Shown in pieces: positions 38,259 to 46,698 of a DNA stretch of 64,000 bases. Position 1 is the stretch's first letter, and every line of letters starts with the position of its first letter. Both the position numbers and the translations under genes were made by a program. The DNA lies in the NCBI RefSeq assembly GCF_001662075.1, contig NZ_LYPL01000009.1:124001-188000 (forward strand), in the 5' to 3' direction. Source of the stretch: Rhizobium bangladeshense (GTDB taxonomy: Bacteria > Pseudomonadota > Alphaproteobacteria > Rhizobiales > Rhizobiaceae). Below the pieces are notes generated by a model. That model was given only the letters and a program-made list of their open reading frames with translations, made no database searches and was not told where the DNA came from.

Positions 38259-38675
38259 ATGGTGGCATTCGACCTCACCGCCTCGCCCCCTCATCGGAGG
38301 AGCTCACGGCGATCACCGATGCGCTTTCGGCCTTCAACACGGGCGATGTCGGCCCGTCGGACCGCCGGCCGCTTGCCATCCTCATCCGCGATGGCAACGG
38401 CAAGGTGACCGGCGGTCTGTTCGGCTTTACCGCCTGGGGCTGGCTCTTCGTCCAGATGCTCTATCTTCCCGAGACGCTGCGCGGCGCCGGCATTGCAGGC
38501 AGGACCTTGCACAGGCAGAGAAGGAGGCGAAAGCCCGCAGCTGCCACGGCGCCTGGATCGACACCTTCAGCCCGCAGGCCCTGCGCGCCTATCCCGGCCA
38601 GGTTATCAGGTTTTCGGTGAGCTCGAGGATTTTCCGGAAGGCCGCATGCGCAGCTTTCTCCGGAAGGAGCTATGA
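38259..38675 (+). pseudogene. GNAT N-acetyltransferase pseudogene with three frameshifts
   Basis: A continuous GNAT protein can be assembled only by changing frame three times: MVAFDLTASPP in one frame, then EELTAITDALSAFN through LPETLRGAGIAGR in a second, then AQAEKEAKA through SPQALRAY in a third, then GYQVFGELEDFPEGRMRSFL back in the first, ending at the TGA 38673-38675. The shifts fall near 38291, 38506 and 38600. The first start is 4 bases past the previous stop. The longest unbroken piece is about 80 codons. Confidence 0.8.
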
Positions 38676-39176
38676 ACACGCGCGCCAGGCGATCGTGCCC
38701 TTCAGCCGTTCATGCACATTCTCGGCGATCGGAACGACGAGCACACGGCCGGGATCGACCGGGCCCGGGAAGGTAAGCGCGTTATAGGTCACCTTCTCGA
38801 AACCGAGCGGGCCGTAATAGGGCGGATCGCCGACCAGGATGACGGCTTCCGAGCCTTTGCGCCGCGCCGCCTCCACCGCGATCCGCACCAGCTCCCGGCC
38901 GATGCCTATATTTTTGTGCGAGGGGCGGACGGCGAGAGGGCCGAGCAGATGGCCCTTCACCGTACCGGCCATCACCGGCGTCATGCGTACCGAGGCGATC
39001 GTCTCGCCGTCGTCGGCGCAGATGAAGGAAAGCGAAAGATCGTGTGGCCCCTGCTCGCGAATGCGTGCGGCCGCCCGCGTGAAGCGGCCGGGACCGAAGG
39101 CTTCTTCGTTGATGTGTTCGATGGCGGCGTCGTGGGACGCGTCCTCGGTGAGGTAGACGAGATCGTGCTTGTACAT
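38670..39176 (-). CDS. GNAT family N-acetyltransferase (YhbS-like)
   Basis: 168 residues from the ATG at 39176 (a GTG at 39218 would add 14; neither has a good ribosome binding site). LLGPLAVRPSHKNIGIGREL is the acetyl-CoA binding segment; ILVGDPPYYGPLGFEKV is typical of YhbS proteins. Overlaps the end of the pseudogene on the other strand by 6 bases. Substrate unknown. Confidence 0.88.
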   Translation of the reverse strand: MYKHDLVYLTEDASHDAAIEHINEEAFGPGRFTRAAARIREQGPHDLSLSFICADDGETIASVRMTPVMAGTVKGHLLGPLAVRPSHKNIGIGRELVRIAVEAARRKGSEAVILVGDPPYYGPLGFEKVTYNALTFPGPVDPGRVLVVPIAENVHERLKGTIAWRACS

Positions 39177-39344
39177 GATGACAGAAACCGGATGGACAGA
39201 ATGATGGGTCTCGAACACGCCTTCGGCGTTCGGAGCATCAGCGTCGTCGCGGGTTTCTGGAAATGAACATCAAGCAGGGATCCCTAAATCGTGAAAAGGC
39301 CGATAGCAGGAAAAATTTCCGCCGTCCAACGCAAAATGCACAGC

Positions 39345-39396
39345 ACAGCGCCCTGCCTCTTTTCAAACGCGCAAAGGACGCTGCAGCATTCTGAAT
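39345..39396 (+). repeat. Short intergenic repeat A, copy 1
   Basis: ACAGCG...CTTTTCAAACGCGCAAAGGACGCTG...CTGAAT (read in parts). Inverted ends ACAGCG / CGCTG(C/T)AG and the inner TTTTC-A-AACGCG core are shared with copies at 40472-40523 and 63551-63711. It sits in the 326-base gap upstream of the glutathione transferase gene; I see nothing else in that gap. Confidence 0.6.
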
Positions 39397-39502
39397 GATG
39401 GGGTGCCTGAACGGCGTGAGGCACTGTTCAACCTTTACCACCTGCAAAGCCCCGCTATCTCAGCTAACTTCGGCTTCGACACGCAATCAGGGAATGAAGA
39501 TC

Positions 39503-40510
39503 ATGGGAATGCTGGTGGACGGCGTCTGGAATGATGTCTGGTACGACACGAAGGAGAGCAAGGGCAAATTCAAGCGGCAGCCTTCGCAGTTCCGCAATTG
39601 GGTGACGGCAGACGGCGCGGCCGGCCCCACCGGCAGCGGCGGCTTCAAGGCCGAGCCCGGCCGTTACCATCTCTACGTCTCGCTTGCCTGTCCCTGGGCG
39701 CACCGCACGCTGATCTTCCGCAAGCTGAAGAAGCTGGAGGAGCTGATTTCGGTTTCCGTTGTCGATCCGCTGATGGTCGAGAACGGCTGGGAGTTCAAGA
39801 TCGGCGACGGCGCCACCGGCGATCACCTCTTCGGCGCGGCGACACTCTGGCAGATCTACGTCAAAGCAGATCCACACTATTCCGGCCGCGTGACCGTGCC
39901 CGTCCTCTGGGACAAGAAAACCGGCGCAATTGTCAACAACGAATCCGCCGAGATCATCCGCATGTTCAACAGCGCCTTTGACGAGCTAACCGGGTCGAAA
40001 GCAGATTTCTACCCGGAGGATCTGCGCGCCGACATCGATGCCCTGAACGCCATCGTCTACGACACCGTCAACAACGGCGTCTACAAGGCAGGCTTTGCCA
40101 CCGCCCAGGAAGCCTATGCGGAGAATGTCGGCAAACTGTTCGAAACGCTCGACATGCTCGACGATCGCCTGGGCAAGGGCCGCTACCTTTTCGGAGACCG
40201 GCTGACCGAAGGGGATTGGCGCCTGTTCACCACGCTGGTGCGTTTCGACCCCGTCTATGTCGGCCATTTCAAGTGCAACATCCGTCGCATCGCCGATTAC
40301 CGCAACCTTTCCGGTTACTTAAGAGATCTCTACCAGACGCCAGGCATTGCCGAGACGGTGAACCTCACCCACATCAAGCAGCACTATTACCGCAGCCACA
40401 AGACGATCAATCCGACCGGCATCGTTCCTGTCGGCCCGGCGCTGGATCTCGACAGCCCGCATGGACGTGCGACAACGCCGCGTGCCTTTTCAGACGCGAG
40501 AACGCTGTAG
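39503..40510 (+). CDS. Xi-class glutathione transferase (glutathionyl-hydroquinone reductase type)
   Basis: 335 residues from the ATG at 39503 (in-frame ATGs at 39494 and 39509 are close). The catalytic site is Cys63 in LACPWAHRT, typical of the Xi class; RADIDALNAIVYDTVNNGVY and RFDPVYVGHFKCN are also typical. These enzymes reduce glutathionyl-hydroquinones in the cytosol. The last ~13 residues (ATTPRAFSDARTL) are encoded by a copy of repeat A, see 40472-40523. Confidence 0.92.
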   Translation: MGMLVDGVWNDVWYDTKESKGKFKRQPSQFRNWVTADGAAGPTGSGGFKAEPGRYHLYVSLACPWAHRTLIFRKLKKLEELISVSVVDPLMVENGWEFKIGDGATGDHLFGAATLWQIYVKADPHYSGRVTVPVLWDKKTGAIVNNESAEIIRMFNSAFDELTGSKADFYPEDLRADIDALNAIVYDTVNNGVYKAGFATAQEAYAENVGKLFETLDMLDDRLGKGRYLFGDRLTEGDWRLFTTLVRFDPVYVGHFKCNIRRIADYRNLSGYLRDLYQTPGIAETVNLTHIKQHYYRSHKTINPTGIVPVGPALDLDSPHGRATTPRAFSDARTL

Positions 40511-40523
40511 GCCTTTAAATTGC
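40472..40523 (+). repeat. Short repeat A, copy 2, overlapping the 3' end of the glutathione transferase gene
   Basis: ACAACGCCGCGTGCCTTTTC, then AGACGCG, AACGCTGTAG and CTTTAAATTGCT align with repeat A copies upstream (39345) and at 63551. Its first 39 bases, including the stop codon, are within the coding frame. Confidence 0.6.
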
Positions 40524-40552
40524 TTGCCGCGACCTAAAAAACTGCGCAGCCC

Positions 40553-41035
40553 TCACCAACGATGGTCGGGCTGTTGTTCGCCACGAAGTTCGGCAAGACG
40601 GCGATGCGTCGCCTCGGTCGTGCCAGCGGGCAGGCTGTCGAGGGAAAAGAAGCCACTGTCGGAAATCTCCCAGTCTGGCGGACGCGGTGCCGTCTGCTCG
40701 ACGGTGACGCGATAGAACACGACATGGTCGCGCCGCGTGGTCGAGGTGTTGAAATAGACCTGGATCAGCTGCGGCTTGCCGATGATCCTGAGGTTACCCT
40801 CCTCGCGCAACTCCTTGGCCAGCGCTTCCTCGACCGTCTCGTTGCGTTCCAGCCCGCCGCCCGGCATATGCCAGCCGCCGACATAGCTGTGACGCACGAG
40901 AAAAATCCGCCCCTCCGCATCAAAGCAGGCGGCTCTGACACCCATTGTCATGCCCCGGGCGAAAGAGAAATAGACATGCAGAAGGCGCAGGGCCGCCCTG
41001 ATATGAAGGGGCCGGGTTTCTTTATCCACCATCAC
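40553..41035 (-). CDS. Nudix hydrolase
   Basis: 160 residues. Nudix box GGGLERNETVEEALAKELRE then EGN: Lys replaces the usual Arg of RExxEE, and the Gly after EE is displaced (EEGNL), though the metal-binding Glu residues are kept. WHMPGGG precedes it. Substrate unknown. Divergent from the phosphoesterase gene. Confidence 0.88.
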   Translation of the reverse strand: MMVDKETRPLHIRAALRLLHVYFSFARGMTMGVRAACFDAEGRIFLVRHSYVGGWHMPGGGLERNETVEEALAKELREEGNLRIIGKPQLIQVYFNTSTTRRDHVVFYRVTVEQTAPRPPDWEISDSGFFSLDSLPAGTTEATHRRLAELRGEQQPDHRW

Positions 41036-41102
41036 TCCGTTTCAGCTCTTCATCGCGCCGGATGTGTTTGATTTGTCAATAAGCTGGTCTATGTCTCGTA
41101 GC

Positions 41103-42011
41103 ATGTTCAAGCTCGCGCATATCTCCGACGTCCATCTCGGGCCGTTGCCCCGTCTTTCCATCCAAGAGCTGTTTTCAAAACGCATAACGGGCTTTGTGAA
41201 CTGGCATCGAAATCGGCGCAAGCATCTTTTCGGCAGCACGCTCGATCTGCTGCTCGATGACATCCGCGCCCATCAGGCCGATCATCTGGCCGTCACCGGC
41301 GATCTTGTCAATCTGGCGAGCGGCATCGAGATCCGCGCCGCCGCCGCCTGGCTGCGCGCGCTCGGCGATCCCGCCGATACATCGGTCGTTCCCGGTAATC
41401 ACGACGCCTATGTGCCGGGCGCCTATGAGAAATCGATGCGCGCCTGGTACGACTACGTCCGTGGCGATCTCGCCCCGCCGCAATGGCAGGAAGACCGCCA
41501 CATCTTTCCCTATCTGCGCGTCCGCGACAAGGTGGCGATCGTCGGCTGCTCGACGGCGGTCGCCACCCCTCCCTTCGCGGCCTCCGGTTTCTTCGGCGCC
41601 CGTCAGGCCCGCGACACGGTGAACATGCTGCGCGCGGCCGGCGAAGCCGGTCTCTTTCGTGTCGTCATGATCCATCATCCGCCGATCCGCGGCGCCACGA
41701 CCTTCTACAAGCGGATGATCGGCATCCGCCGCTTCGCCGCCGTAATTTCCACCGGTGGCGCCGAACTCGTATTGCACGGCCACACGCACCTGAACACCCT
41801 GCACTGGCTGCGCGGCCAGGTGCAACCGGTGCCTGTCGTCGGCATCGCATCGGCCTCGCAGGGACCGGGCAGCATCAAGCCGGCCGCAGCCTACAACCTC
41901 TTCTCCATCGACGGCTCTCCCGGTGCCTGGGAACTGAGTGGCGAGCGCTTCAGCCTGAACCGGGCCGGCGACGCGGTAATTCAGGAAAGTGTTGATATTT
42001 TCGGGCCTTAG
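41103..42011 (+). CDS. Calcineurin-like metallophosphoesterase
   Basis: 302 residues with the five metal-site motifs in order: AHISDVHLG (start), VTGDLVN, VPGNHDAY, IHHPPI and LHGHTH. I chose the ATG at 41103, which places the first motif at the usual position; no strong ribosome binding site exists for it or for 41091. Probably a cytosolic phosphodiesterase of the CpdA type; substrate unproven. Confidence 0.92.
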   Translation: MFKLAHISDVHLGPLPRLSIQELFSKRITGFVNWHRNRRKHLFGSTLDLLLDDIRAHQADHLAVTGDLVNLASGIEIRAAAAWLRALGDPADTSVVPGNHDAYVPGAYEKSMRAWYDYVRGDLAPPQWQEDRHIFPYLRVRDKVAIVGCSTAVATPPFAASGFFGARQARDTVNMLRAAGEAGLFRVVMIHHPPIRGATTFYKRMIGIRRFAAVISTGGAELVLHGHTHLNTLHWLRGQVQPVPVVGIASASQGPGSIKPAAAYNLFSIDGSPGAWELSGERFSLNRAGDAVIQESVDIFGP

Positions 42012-42171
42012 CGACGTATCCGGACTCCTTTCATCCAGCACTTGAATCAATTTGCGAAGACATCGGATCATCGTCGCAACATTTGCCATAGAGGTTTCGT
42101 ACCCTCTTGGTATTTTCGGCGGTAAGCGTACAATCCGCGCAACTGCATCGCCTCAGAACGGAGCCCGCCCC

Positions 42172-42732
42172 ATGACCTTCTCCTTCCATCGCCTTGGCAG
42201 AATTTCGCTTGCCGCAGGCTTTGCCTTCGGCATCGCCACGGCCGCTTTCGCGGCCGGCGGCGGCAACGACGACACCAACCCGCCGCCGAAGACCGAGACG
42301 ACCAAGACCTGCACCGGCGGCAAGGTCTGGGACAAGACCAGGAAGGAATGCGTCACCCCGAAGAAGAGCAGCTTCAACGACGACGACCTCTACAATTTCG
42401 CCCGCGAATTTGCCTATGCCGGCCAGTATGAGAACGCCATCACCGTGCTCAATCTCGCCCGCAATCAAAACGACCCGCGCATCCTGAACTATCTCGGCTA
42501 CGCCAACCGGAAAGCCGGCCGCATGGAGCTCGGCATGTCCTATTACCGCAAGGCGCTGCAGGCCGATGAGAACTACATTCTTGCCCGCTCCTATATGGGC
42601 ATGGCGCTGGTCGAGCAGGGAGATATCCAGGGCGCCCGCGTCCAGCTCGTCGAAATCCGTGATCGCGGCGGCGAAGGCACCTGGGCCTACCGCGCTCTGC
42701 TGCAAAGCTTGGACGGCCACAGAACATATTGA
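42172..42732 (+). CDS. Secreted tetratricopeptide-repeat protein
   Basis: 186 residues. Signal peptide to about residue 24 (ISLAAGFAFGIATAAFA), a short segment with two Cys (TCTGGKVWDKTRKECV) that may form a disulphide, and two or three TPR units (DDLYNFAREFAYAGQYENAI; ILNYLGYANRKAGRMELGMS; ARSYMGMALVEQGDIQGA). The ATG at 42172 is chosen because it starts the signal peptide. Periplasmic scaffold of unknown partner; lies just upstream of the ECF sigma gene. Confidence 0.82.
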   Translation: MTFSFHRLGRISLAAGFAFGIATAAFAAGGGNDDTNPPPKTETTKTCTGGKVWDKTRKECVTPKKSSFNDDDLYNFAREFAYAGQYENAITVLNLARNQNDPRILNYLGYANRKAGRMELGMSYYRKALQADENYILARSYMGMALVEQGDIQGARVQLVEIRDRGGEGTWAYRALLQSLDGHRTY

Positions 42733-42918
42733 CGCAAGCTTTGCGGGCTAGACTACGAAAATTCCCTGGGAAAGGGGGCTGGAAATGACCGGATGCTTGC
42801 GAAGTGGAGGAGAGTTGTTCCATAAAGCGCATGCATCACCGGCGACAATAAGGCCGGATTCGCGTCCGATGGCGGAAGCTTCGTCCGCGAAACCACTGTG
42901 AGTGCTTCTGGATAGACA

Positions 42919-43428
42919 ATGCGTCAGCCCGCAACGACCATCGACCTCCGCCGTGATCTAGTCGGCCTTCTGCCTCGCCTTCGCCGCTTCGCGATCACGC
43001 TCGCGGGCGAGGCGCCTGCGGCCGACGAGCTGGTTCAGGCCGTCTGTCAGCGGGCGATCTCCAGGGGTCATCAGTGGAGCGGCGAAGGCCGCCTGGAAAG
43101 CTGGATATATACGCTCGCCCGCCAGCAATGGGCCGACGACAGCCGCAAGCGCAAGCCGAAAGCCCCCGCCCGCGGCAACGTCACCGATATTCGTGAGGCC
43201 GCGCGCGAACGCTCGGCCGCGGTCGATCCCGACGCCATCCATCGCATGATCGCCGATATGCCGGACGGCGTTTCCTCGATCTTCCTGCTCGTCGACGTCG
43301 AAGGCCACAGCTACCAGCAGGCGGCCGACATCATGGGCATTCCGGCGGCGAGCGTCGCCTCGCAGCTCGCTACCGCAAGGCTGCATTTCGCCGGGCTTGC
43401 CGACAACCACCCGATCCACAGGTACTGA
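42919..43428 (+). CDS. ECF-type RNA polymerase sigma factor
   Basis: 169 residues: sigma region 2 (LPRLRRFAITLAGEAPAADELVQAVCQRA) in the first half, written here in parts as LPRLRRFAITLAG and ADELVQAVCQRA, and region 4 HTH (SYQQAADIMGIPAASVASQLATAR) at the end. Followed after 1 base by a membrane anti-sigma gene. The regulon is unknown. Confidence 0.9.
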   Translation: MRQPATTIDLRRDLVGLLPRLRRFAITLAGEAPAADELVQAVCQRAISRGHQWSGEGRLESWIYTLARQQWADDSRKRKPKAPARGNVTDIREAARERSAAVDPDAIHRMIADMPDGVSSIFLLVDVEGHSYQQAADIMGIPAASVASQLATARLHFAGLADNHPIHRY

Positions 43429-43429
43429 A

Positions 43430-44272
43430 TTGCTCGATCTCAGGAAATTGTCGCTCGAAGCCCAGCTTACCGCCCTCCTCGATGGCGAAGTCTCGCCCGA
43501 ACAGCGTCACGAATTGGAGCAGCGCCTGGCAAGTGACGAGAATGCGCGCCGGCTGCACGAAAAACTGCGCCACGGCGCCGATTTCGGACGCCGGCGCCTC
43601 GACGACGTCCTGAAGGAGCCGGTGCCGCTCGCCCTCGTCCGCTCGATCAAGAGCACGCAGCCGCCGAAGACGCCGATCGCCCAGCGCGCCACGCGCCCTC
43701 AGGTGAAGCTGGCGCCGAGCGGCCCGCAGGCGCTGGCTGCCGCCCTCATTCTCTTCGTCCTCGGCTGCGGCCTCGGCTATTTCGTCGGCATCGGACCGAA
43801 TGCCGATGAGGTCGCCACCACGAGCTCGTCGACGGCGCCGGCCAATACCAGCGACTGGCTGGGCGATGTCACTGCCTATCAGCGCCTGCTGATCCGTCAG
43901 CCCCGTCACCTCGTCGAAGTGCCGGCCTCGCAGGCCGAGGAAATCTCCAGCTGGCTGACGACCGCGATCGGCGTGCCCTTCCGTGTTCCGGATCTGAGCG
44001 CCAAGGCCTGGACCTTCCAGGGCGCGCGGGTGATCCTCGGCGACAACCGCCCCGTCGGTCAGCTCGTCTATTCCAACACCGACGGCGACATCATCTCCAT
44101 CTGCTTCCGCAAGGACGCGCAGCCGTCGGAAACCGACGACTTCAAGGAAACGATCAGGGACGAGATCGGCCTCGTCACCTGGCACAATGCCGGCACCTCC
44201 TACGTGCTTGCCGGCCCCTCCTCCGAAGCGACACTCGGCCAGCTCGCCATGGAGATCGCCACGGCGATCTGA
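43430..44272 (+). CDS. Membrane anti-sigma factor
   Basis: 280 residues from a TTG at 43430, directly after the sigma stop; an in-frame TTG at 43397 would overlap the sigma gene. N-terminal anti-sigma-like helices (LTALLDGEVSPEQRHELEQR) without the HxxxCxxC zinc motif, one membrane segment about 100-121, then a periplasmic domain of about 150 residues. It probably holds the sigma factor at the membrane until a periplasmic signal. Confidence 0.85.
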   Translation: MLDLRKLSLEAQLTALLDGEVSPEQRHELEQRLASDENARRLHEKLRHGADFGRRRLDDVLKEPVPLALVRSIKSTQPPKTPIAQRATRPQVKLAPSGPQALAAALILFVLGCGLGYFVGIGPNADEVATTSSSTAPANTSDWLGDVTAYQRLLIRQPRHLVEVPASQAEEISSWLTTAIGVPFRVPDLSAKAWTFQGARVILGDNRPVGQLVYSNTDGDIISICFRKDAQPSETDDFKETIRDEIGLVTWHNAGTSYVLAGPSSEATLGQLAMEIATAI

Positions 44273-44360
44273 CTACCGGCTATCACATCGGTCGAATGAT
44301 AACCGCCAGCGGAGCTGAGGTGGTACCATGGCAAAATCGAGATATGCCGCAACGTCTCGA

Positions 44361-44441
44361 TTCCCTCTTCTCCCAGCGGGGGTACGAAGGACGGGCGAGA
44401 CCCGCGGCTCGCCCAGGCTGGTGCCCGTAGGGCGGATGAGG
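44361..44441. repeat. CCCTC...GAGGG palindromic intergenic repeat
   Basis: TTCCCTCTTCTCCC at the left and GGGCGGATGAGGGGG at the right, with CCCGCGGCTCGCCC in the middle; same type as 58387-58523. It occupies most of the 315-base gap between the anti-sigma gene and leuA. Confidence 0.55.
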
Positions 44442-44587
44442 GGGTAAGCAACGATAGGAGCGAATGCCCGAGGCGCAAGCGACGGGCAATCTTGCGGGGC
44501 CGGTGCAACGCGGAAGCTGACAAGATCGCCGACTGCATCGTCAGACCGCGTCGTCCCAAGGCGATCGCGGACTGGCTCGTTTCGGCA

Positions 44588-46312
44588 TCAATCCTTGCCG
44601 GCCTTCACATCGAGCACGCGGTTGGCGGCCGAGACGATCGCCTCGAGCGATGCCGCGACGATATTGGTATTGATGCCGGCGCCGAAGAGCTTGCCGCCGG
44701 GATAGGAGGTCTCGACGTAAGAGATCGCCGCCGCGTTCGAGCCGTGCTGCAGCGAATGCTCGGAATAGTCCTCGACCGACATCTCGATGCCGAGGTAATG
44801 AGACAGCGCGTTGATGAAGCCGTCGATCGGGCCGTTGCCGCGCCCTTCGATGCGCTTGATCTCGCCATTGTCTGATATCTCGGCCGCCACGATCCGTTGC
44901 CCCTTGCGCTCCGTATCGGGATAGGTGTGGTGATCGACGAATTTGAGACGCGCTTCGGGCTGCGTCACGTATCGCTCGATGAAGCGGTCGTAGATGCGCT
45001 TCGACGGAAGCTCCTTGCCCTCGACGTCGGTGATGCGCTGAATGTCCTCGCGGAACTCCACCTGCAGATTGCGCGGCAGGTTGAGCCCATAATCCTGCTG
45101 CAGGATATAGGCGATGCCGCCCTTGCCGGACTGAGAGTTGATCCGGATGATCGCCTCGTAGGAGCGGCCGACATCACGCGGATCGATCGGCAGGTAAGGC
45201 ACTTCCCAGACCGGGTGGTTGGCGACCTGTGCAGCCTTCATACCCTTGTTGATCGCATCCTGATGCGAACCGGAGAAGGCCGTATAGACCAGCTCGCCGA
45301 CATAGGGGTGACGCTCGCTGATCGCCATCTGGTTCGAATATTCGAACACCTCCTTGATGCGCTCGATGTTCGAGCAGTCGATGCCGGGATCGACCCCCTG
45401 CGTGAACATGTTCAGCGCCATCGTCACCACGTCGACGTTGCCAGTGCGCTCGCCATTACCGAACAACGTGCCCTCGACGCGGTCGGCGCCCGCCAGCAAG
45501 GCCAGTTCTGCAGCGGCAATGCCGGTACCGCGGTCGTTATGCGGATGCAGCGAGACGATCAGGTTCTCGCGGTTGTCGAGGTTGCGGCACATCCACTCGA
45601 TCTGGTCGGCATAGACGTTCGGCGTCGCCATCTCGACGGTTGACGGCAGGTTGATGATGAGCTTGTTGTCGGGCGTCGGCTTCACCACCTCGATGACGGC
45701 GTTGCAGATCTCCAGCGCCACTTCGAGCTCGGTGCCGGTAAAGCTCTCCGGTGAATATTCGAAACGATAACCGCCGCCGGCCTTGGCAGCCATATCGGTG
45801 ATCATCTTGGCGGCATCGACGGCAATCTGCTTGATGCCCTGGACGTCCTTGGCGAAGACGACGCGGCGCTGCAGCTCGCTGGTCGAGTTGTAGAAATGAA
45901 CGATTGGCCGGTTTGCCCCTTCCAGCGCTTCGAAGGTGCGGGTGATGAGCTCGGGCCGGCACTGCACCAGCACCTGCAGCGAGACGTCGGCGGGAACATT
46001 GCCCTCCTCGACGCACCAGCGGGCGAAGTCGAAATCGGTCTGCGAAGCGGAGGGGAAACCGATCTCGATTTCCTTGAAGCCCATCTCCAGCAGCAGATGG
46101 AACATGCGCGCCTTGCGATCATGACCCATCGGATCGACGAGCGCCTGGTTGCCGTCGCGCAGGTCGACCGAGCACCAGACAGGCGCCTTGGTGATGGTTT
46201 TCGTCGGCCAGGTGCGGTCGGGAATACTTACCTGCGGATAGGGCCGGTACTTCACCGCGGCATCGGGCATGCCCCTGGCGCCTGCGGAGGATCGGCTGGT
46301 GGTGTTGTCCAT
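44588..46312 (-). CDS. leuA: 2-isopropylmalate synthase
   Basis: 574 residues, the long form. First step of leucine synthesis: acetyl-CoA plus 2-oxoisovalerate. VDLRDGNQALVDPMG and HPHNDRGTGIAAAELALLAGA carry the metal and substrate sites; the C-terminal LeuA regulatory domain responds to leucine. The ATG at 46312 follows GAGGAGAC at a good distance; 17 more upstream codons are open but unlikely. A leucine-rich leader peptide lies 157 bases upstream (46470-46595). Confidence 0.96.
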   Translation of the reverse strand: MDNTTSRSSAGARGMPDAAVKYRPYPQVSIPDRTWPTKTITKAPVWCSVDLRDGNQALVDPMGHDRKARMFHLLLEMGFKEIEIGFPSASQTDFDFARWCVEEGNVPADVSLQVLVQCRPELITRTFEALEGANRPIVHFYNSTSELQRRVVFAKDVQGIKQIAVDAAKMITDMAAKAGGGYRFEYSPESFTGTELEVALEICNAVIEVVKPTPDNKLIINLPSTVEMATPNVYADQIEWMCRNLDNRENLIVSLHPHNDRGTGIAAAELALLAGADRVEGTLFGNGERTGNVDVVTMALNMFTQGVDPGIDCSNIERIKEVFEYSNQMAISERHPYVGELVYTAFSGSHQDAINKGMKAAQVANHPVWEVPYLPIDPRDVGRSYEAIIRINSQSGKGGIAYILQQDYGLNLPRNLQVEFREDIQRITDVEGKELPSKRIYDRFIERYVTQPEARLKFVDHHTYPDTERKGQRIVAAEISDNGEIKRIEGRGNGPIDGFINALSHYLGIEMSVEDYSEHSLQHGSNAAAISYVETSYPGGKLFGAGINTNIVAASLEAIVSAANRVLDVKAGKD

Positions 46313-46428
46313 TTGTCTTGTCTCCTCGTCCCGGCATCTGTCCTGCCTCTTAGCCGATCGCATCGGCCTTGGCGATAAACAAATGCGGACCTTTGTCGGT
46401 CGTTACGTCAATTTTGAAGGTGAGTCGC

Positions 46429-46471
46429 GAGGAGCGATGCCGGGCGGGCTTTCGGCCGCCGGGCGCTCCTC
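46429..46471 (-). promoter_or_regulatory. Stable hairpin in the leuA leader RNA
   Basis: GAGGAGCG (46464-46471) pairs with CGCTCCTC (46429-46436); inside, CCGGCGG and CCGCCCGG pair with one bulge. It begins at the leader peptide stop codon. No T-run follows, so it is not a textbook terminator; CCGGG just before the stop could pair with the inner CCCGG as an alternative structure. Confidence 0.55.
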
Positions 46472-46595
46472 AAAGGACCCGGCAACCGCGCGTAAGGCCG
46501 AGGAGAAGAAGCGAGCTCAGGGCGCGCGAGACGTCACGCAAGGCGATGCGGCCGCTTGCAATGGTGTCGGAAATCTTGGCGCCAGAGGTCTTCAT
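46470..46595 (-). CDS. leuA leader peptide (leucine-rich, 41 residues)
   Basis: A 42-codon frame upstream of leuA, starting MKTSGAKISDTI and containing LSSLLLLGL near the end: four consecutive Leu codons (CTT CTT CTC CTC) and seven Leu in the last 16 residues. Its stop (46470-46472) is the start of the hairpin at 46429-46471. A promoter with a TATAAG box ends 7 bases before its ATG. The design is that of a ribosome-mediated attenuator sensing charged tRNA-Leu. Confidence 0.75.
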   Translation of the reverse strand: MKTSGAKISDTIASGRIALRDVSRALSSLLLLGLTRGCRVL

Positions 46596-46602
46596 GGCGG
46601 TG

Positions 46603-46631
46603 CTTATAACCTTGAGCAGCAGAGCTGGCAA
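46603..46631 (-). promoter_or_regulatory. Promoter of the leuA leader
   Basis: TTGCCA (46626-46631), 17-base spacer, TATAAG (46603-46608). Transcription starting 7-8 bases downstream would begin at or next to the leader ATG (46595), giving a leaderless leader-peptide mRNA. Confidence 0.6.
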
Positions 46632-46698
46632 GACCTCGCCCCGGCTTTTGGTCGCTCCCGAACCAGGGTTGGTTTATCCGACAATACGACGCCTTGCC

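Noticed and set aside
46429..46471. Hairpin as a classical intrinsic terminator of the leuA leader
   Set aside because: No T-run follows, so I record it only as a regulatory structure.
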